Part shown: one piece after another, positions 63,901-64,000 of the stretch
How positions within the stretch are numbered: the first letter of the stretch is position 1
Layout: every line of letters starts with the position of its first letter
Source of the DNA: Caryophanales bacterium UBA5603
Lineage (GTDB): Bacteria > Bacillota_I > Bacilli_A > Izemoplasmatales > Hujiaoplasmataceae
Reading direction: 5' to 3'
Assembly: GCA_002424815.1 (NCBI GenBank)
Contig: DILB01000008.1
Coordinates: 31,565 to 95,564 of the forward strand
Length of the DNA: 64,000 bases
Notes under the pieces: model-generated
Database searches by the model: none
Seen by the model: only the letters and a program-made list of their open reading frames with translations
Told to the model about the DNA's origin: nothing
Program-made: the position numbers and the translations under genes

Positions 63901-64000
63901 CTGTATTGTCACAAGGTAATGATGTATTAGTTTCTTCAATGACATTGGCAGAACTTGCGGCTATCGTTCCTAATTTCTACGAATATGCCAGTATGCTTGT
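60975..64000 (+). CDS. Giant surface lipoprotein with alternating Ig-like and OB-like modules, 3' partial
   Basis: Open frame from ATG 60975 (AGGAGG 5 nt before) to the window end, at least 1008 codons. Lipobox LVGC (Cys24) then a run of eight Thr. Modules read in order: two Ig-like aBig domains (~45-130, ~131-228), an OB-like region (~235-430; VDVTGIVYVKFNGGYFLVDS), Ig-like (~435-520), OB-like (~523-700; AQVEGTVYFFINNGYFVFDG), two Ig-like (~715-805, ~806-890), and a third OB (~895-1008; YIKGIVSAKNGTSGFFVQD). The OB parts resemble those found in extracellular nucleases (YhcR type). The missing C-terminus may hold an endonuclease/phosphatase. Cotranscribed with the SNase lipoprotein (32-nt gap). 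Confidence 0.85.
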   Translation, partial: MKLTFKKVALLGFAIVTMFVLVGCTETTTTTTTTSGQTTVTLSDTQKVQAVLDGITLGDISAVTTDLTLPTASVNGVSLSWSTEDADYITATGEISIPDYTTGDQVITLTLTATLNAVTLTKTFDVTVKAESATVFLNRVGAGIIIDSSDSIVANFKLPSTSQGATITWTSSDVAAAAISTTVGSDTMYTVTITRQKVEESGVNVSVTLTGVLTIGETSVTITKTIRIIAEPAATVYTTFAALHSTALLNDYVDVTGIVYVKFNGGYFLVDSANNYLAVYTTATYFNAVAVGDNVRIKGLYKNYNTLYQLSNLTFQQVLSSSNAFTITPQVLTDATDLKDINASTDKLVHGKAFTITVTVKVLSTGYVDIYVGTERVGTVYSYSLADSINALKTFDGKVVTIDVYYYALHGTNGVMVLFAGAASDIELAPLVGQEALDADAAAISLPANVVGGQSVTLPAVGGYSSAIAWSVTTGGTYATIASGKITFAEVSAQQTVTITASLTIDGVSTPTTRVFSFTVTPITTSTIAQVWTMSKDAIAQVEGTVYFFINNGYFVFDGTGMLFIYTTAPAGTLLGDKIVIFGTVDIYNGQHQIKNAIVKSKTSSGNAHTQTPITYVPGTTPLVSGQTYSITATIKEITSGGYTNLFFFSGETQLAQIYYRSTINDSFAALTANKDREVIVNVVYYYTQSSVIYFVYQEGAAGITYTPAQQAAINVQQLTTKTSVVSAEEVALPAAFQGSTITWAVKDANVNATIAAGIVTYETVTQATQVTLVATLTYTPAVGDPIVNTKEFVVTISTYAEKIADDVAALTVALTAKELDVITLPTTGLNGSAITWALTATDNATLAVNVLTLKYLGSEYSVTVTATLAFAASPETTGTKEFIIVVSPIVIVTDFAQFNAKTGTEWTFAGTDMMYIKGIVSAKNGTSGFFVQDALGNGIYAHGSHTVLVGDEVIIYTKLGVYNSVRQLNTWSVKTVLSQGNDVLVSSMTLAELAAIVPNFYEYASML

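Noticed and set aside
1..64000. CRISPR arrays, insertion sequences, prophage, tRNA/rRNA genes
   Set aside because: Looked for by eye on both strands; no spaced repeats, transposase or integrase motifs, or tRNA-like folds were found.

Overview
The window looks like the replication-origin region of a low-GC, wall-less or wall-poor relative of the Bacilli (Mollicutes sensu lato; an Acholeplasma/Izemoplasmatales-like lineage is my best guess, inferred rather than shown). Supporting observations are the rpmH-rnpA-yidC-jag-pth / oriC / dnaA-dnaN arrangement, AT-rich codons, UGG for Trp with UGA kept as a stop (standard bacterial code), many lipoproteins with a Thr-rich stretch after the lipobox, and surface proteins that end in a C-terminal membrane helix instead of an LPXTG signal. 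No rRNA, tRNA, CRISPR array, phage or insertion sequence was recognised.

Layout. 1-7.2 kb: an alpha-glucan cluster with an anchored pullulanase (5' end cut off by the window), an alpha-amylase lipoprotein, a DUF1189 protein, an RDD protein and a cytoplasmic neopullulanase-type enzyme. 7.2-13.1 kb: the classical origin region, with pth, jag, yidC, rnpA and rpmH reading away to the left and dnaA and dnaN to the right of a DnaA-box cluster. 13.2-17.6 kb: a FAD oxidoreductase, purA, an aromatic/aspartate-type aminotransferase and a tiny membrane protein. 17.7-24.6 kb (minus strand): one tight operon tyrA-aroA-aroB-aroC-aroE/K fusion-aroQ-aroF, covering all seven steps to chorismate plus prephenate dehydrogenase. 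24.8-30.5 kb: folD-purB-MalY/PatB lyase-FIVAR surface protein, then a PspC protein. 30.5-37.7 kb: a complete phosphate system pstSCAB-phoU-phoP-phoR with PhoP-box-like direct repeats ahead of pstS. 37.8-45.0 kb: UvrX-type Y-family polymerase with YolD, ispE, spoVG, prs, a T-box-controlled asnS and a purple-acid-phosphatase-like lipoprotein. 45.1-47.6 kb (minus): unknown protein-NfeD-RDD-SPFH operon. 47.7-54.6 kb: a TtcA-type tRNA thiolase, mnmE with a parS site at its 3' end, a stand-alone Enzyme I N-terminal domain, and dnaX-ybaB-recR. 54.7-64 kb: a CUT1-type ABC importer followed directly by a surface nuclease lipoprotein and a giant repetitive lipoprotein that runs off the window.

The most interesting points are: (1) the importer + staphylococcal-nuclease lipoprotein + OB-fold/Ig-like giant lipoprotein locus, which may be a surface nucleic-acid capture system; (2) an orphan PTS Enzyme I N-domain that keeps its phosphoacceptor His but has no PEP-binding barrel; (3) a YidC carrying an extra BamE/DUF3862-like extracytoplasmic module; (4) a PstA with a PDZ-like extracytoplasmic insertion; (5) a perfect parS palindrome; (6) several clear palindromic operators with no known regulator. 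All function calls come from reading motifs by eye; no database search was run.
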